DNA of 64,000 nt from Vibrio metschnikovii CIP 69.14. Lineage in GTDB: Bacteria; Pseudomonadota; Gammaproteobacteria; Enterobacterales; Vibrionaceae. The stretch's first letter is position 1. Each line of letters opens with the position of its first letter. Made by a program: the position numbers and the translations under genes. The stretch covers positions 744,001 through 808,000 of the forward strand of contig NZ_ACZO01000006.1 in the NCBI RefSeq assembly GCF_000176155.1. Direction: 5' to 3'. Below the pieces are notes generated by a model. It ran no database searches. It was not told the DNA's origin and saw nothing but the letters and a program-made list of their open reading frames with translations. This document shows positions 63,574-64,000 of the stretch, in pieces.

Positions 63574-64000
63574 CTAGCTAACCAAAGCAACTCGCTCTGG
63601 CTGAAGGATGTGGTTGGCTATGGACATTCGGTCATGCATCACTTTAATCACTTGACCGAACTCTAACTGTTTCGTCGTGCTTAATATAAACGGTTCTAGT
63701 TCAATTAACGCACACAAACTCGCACTCTCTCCAACCTCAAGTACGATAAAAAAACCTTGATTGAAGCCATTTACTAAACCCACAATATCACCCTCTTCAG
63801 GTTTAGTATCCGTGACTGATTGATAATCAAAAAACCAGCTCTTTGGCTGCACAGGCTTATGGAAACGCTTCGCTGCCACGCAATACAGTGCCAATTCAAC
63901 TTGACGTGGCTCGGTGAGTTGAAGACCACTGATCCGTTCTTTGTACGTTTGGTAATCGGAAGCATCATCGACCGTAAATGAAGGATTCGAGAAAGCGGAA
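63574..64000 (-). CDS. zapC: Cell division protein ZapC, C-terminal part
   Basis: The reverse frame is open from the window end (64000) to TAG 63574-63576, giving about 142 residues; the N-terminus lies outside. VDDASDYQTYKERISGLQL, QPKSWFFDYQ, GESASLCALIELEPFIL and FGQVIKVMHDRM align in order with E. coli ZapC (VDDAALYFSF, MPKSWHF, GENAALCLL, GDAIKIMNDRL). ZapC binds FtsZ and promotes Z-ring bundling. Its place beyond rlmKL matches E. coli synteny. Confidence 0.88.
   Translation of the reverse strand, partial: SAFSNPSFTVDDASDYQTYKERISGLQLTEPRQVELALYCVAAKRFHKPVQPKSWFFDYQSVTDTKPEEGDIVGLVNGFNQGFFIVLEVGESASLCALIELEPFILSTTKQLEFGQVIKVMHDRMSIANHILQPERVALVS

Overview
This window comes from the main chromosome of a gamma-proteobacterium of the family Vibrionaceae, most likely a Vibrio. 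The basis is dense packing, moderate GC, and many families and neighbourhoods typical of Vibrio: a ttpC/exbB/exbD/tonB2 operon, norM next to ribE, tupABC-mobA-moeA beside a formate dehydrogenase cluster, tandem potD genes, ttcA-uspE-fnr, and matP-ycbZ-fabA-rmf-uup-rlmKL-zapC. Species cannot be fixed from this sequence alone. No rRNA, tRNA, CRISPR array, insertion sequence or prophage was recognised.

The window contains the replication terminus. A 28-bp sequence at 53202-53229 matches the chromosome-dimer resolution site dif on the reverse strand (26 of 28 positions against the E. coli site as I recall it). About 0.5 kb away is matP, the Ter macrodomain organiser. A perfect 13/13 matS site lies at 26514-26526 and a 12/13 site at 22254-22266.

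Layout. 1-240: end of cheB. 424-5387: Fur-box-preceded TonB2-type energy transduction operon. 5630-10024: exported ATP-dependent DNA ligase, a DUF3080 lipoprotein, norM, ribE and a CPXCG protein. 10200-14671: HD-GYP response regulator, a lone periplasmic binding protein and a membrane histidine kinase. 14767-20444: mostly housekeeping or poorly known genes (YbjQ, fructosamine kinase, NlpC lipoprotein, sterol-desaturase-like protein, DTW protein, nagK). 20473-38572: a molybdenum/tungsten cofactor and formate respiration island, with tupABC, mobA, a mobB-moeA fusion, a sigma-54 two-component system, fdhD, DUF3305/3306, a ferredoxin-like protein, a TorD-like chaperone and fdhABC. 38687-46676: cobB, the potABCD(D) polyamine importer, a membrane protein and bax. 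46748-53050: ttcA, a broken uspE, fnr, and a NosP/VpsS-type FIST sensor plus hybrid kinase. 53202-64000: dif, matP, ycbZ, fabA, rmf, a GlyGly-CTERM protein, uup, rlmKL and partial zapC.

The most informative unannotated signal is regulatory. Three GG-N10-GC sigma-54 promoters precede tupA (reverse strand), the DUF3305 gene and the ferredoxin-like gene that begins the fdh operon. A shared palindrome, GACAAAATGTC, lies about 80-110 bp upstream of two of them. The GAFTGA-containing regulator encoded at 25299-26744 is the obvious candidate to bind it. This would couple oxyanion uptake, cofactor synthesis and formate dehydrogenase into one regulon. Other sites read directly from sequence are an FNR box before fnr, a FadR/FabR pair before fabA, and a Fur box before the TonB operon.
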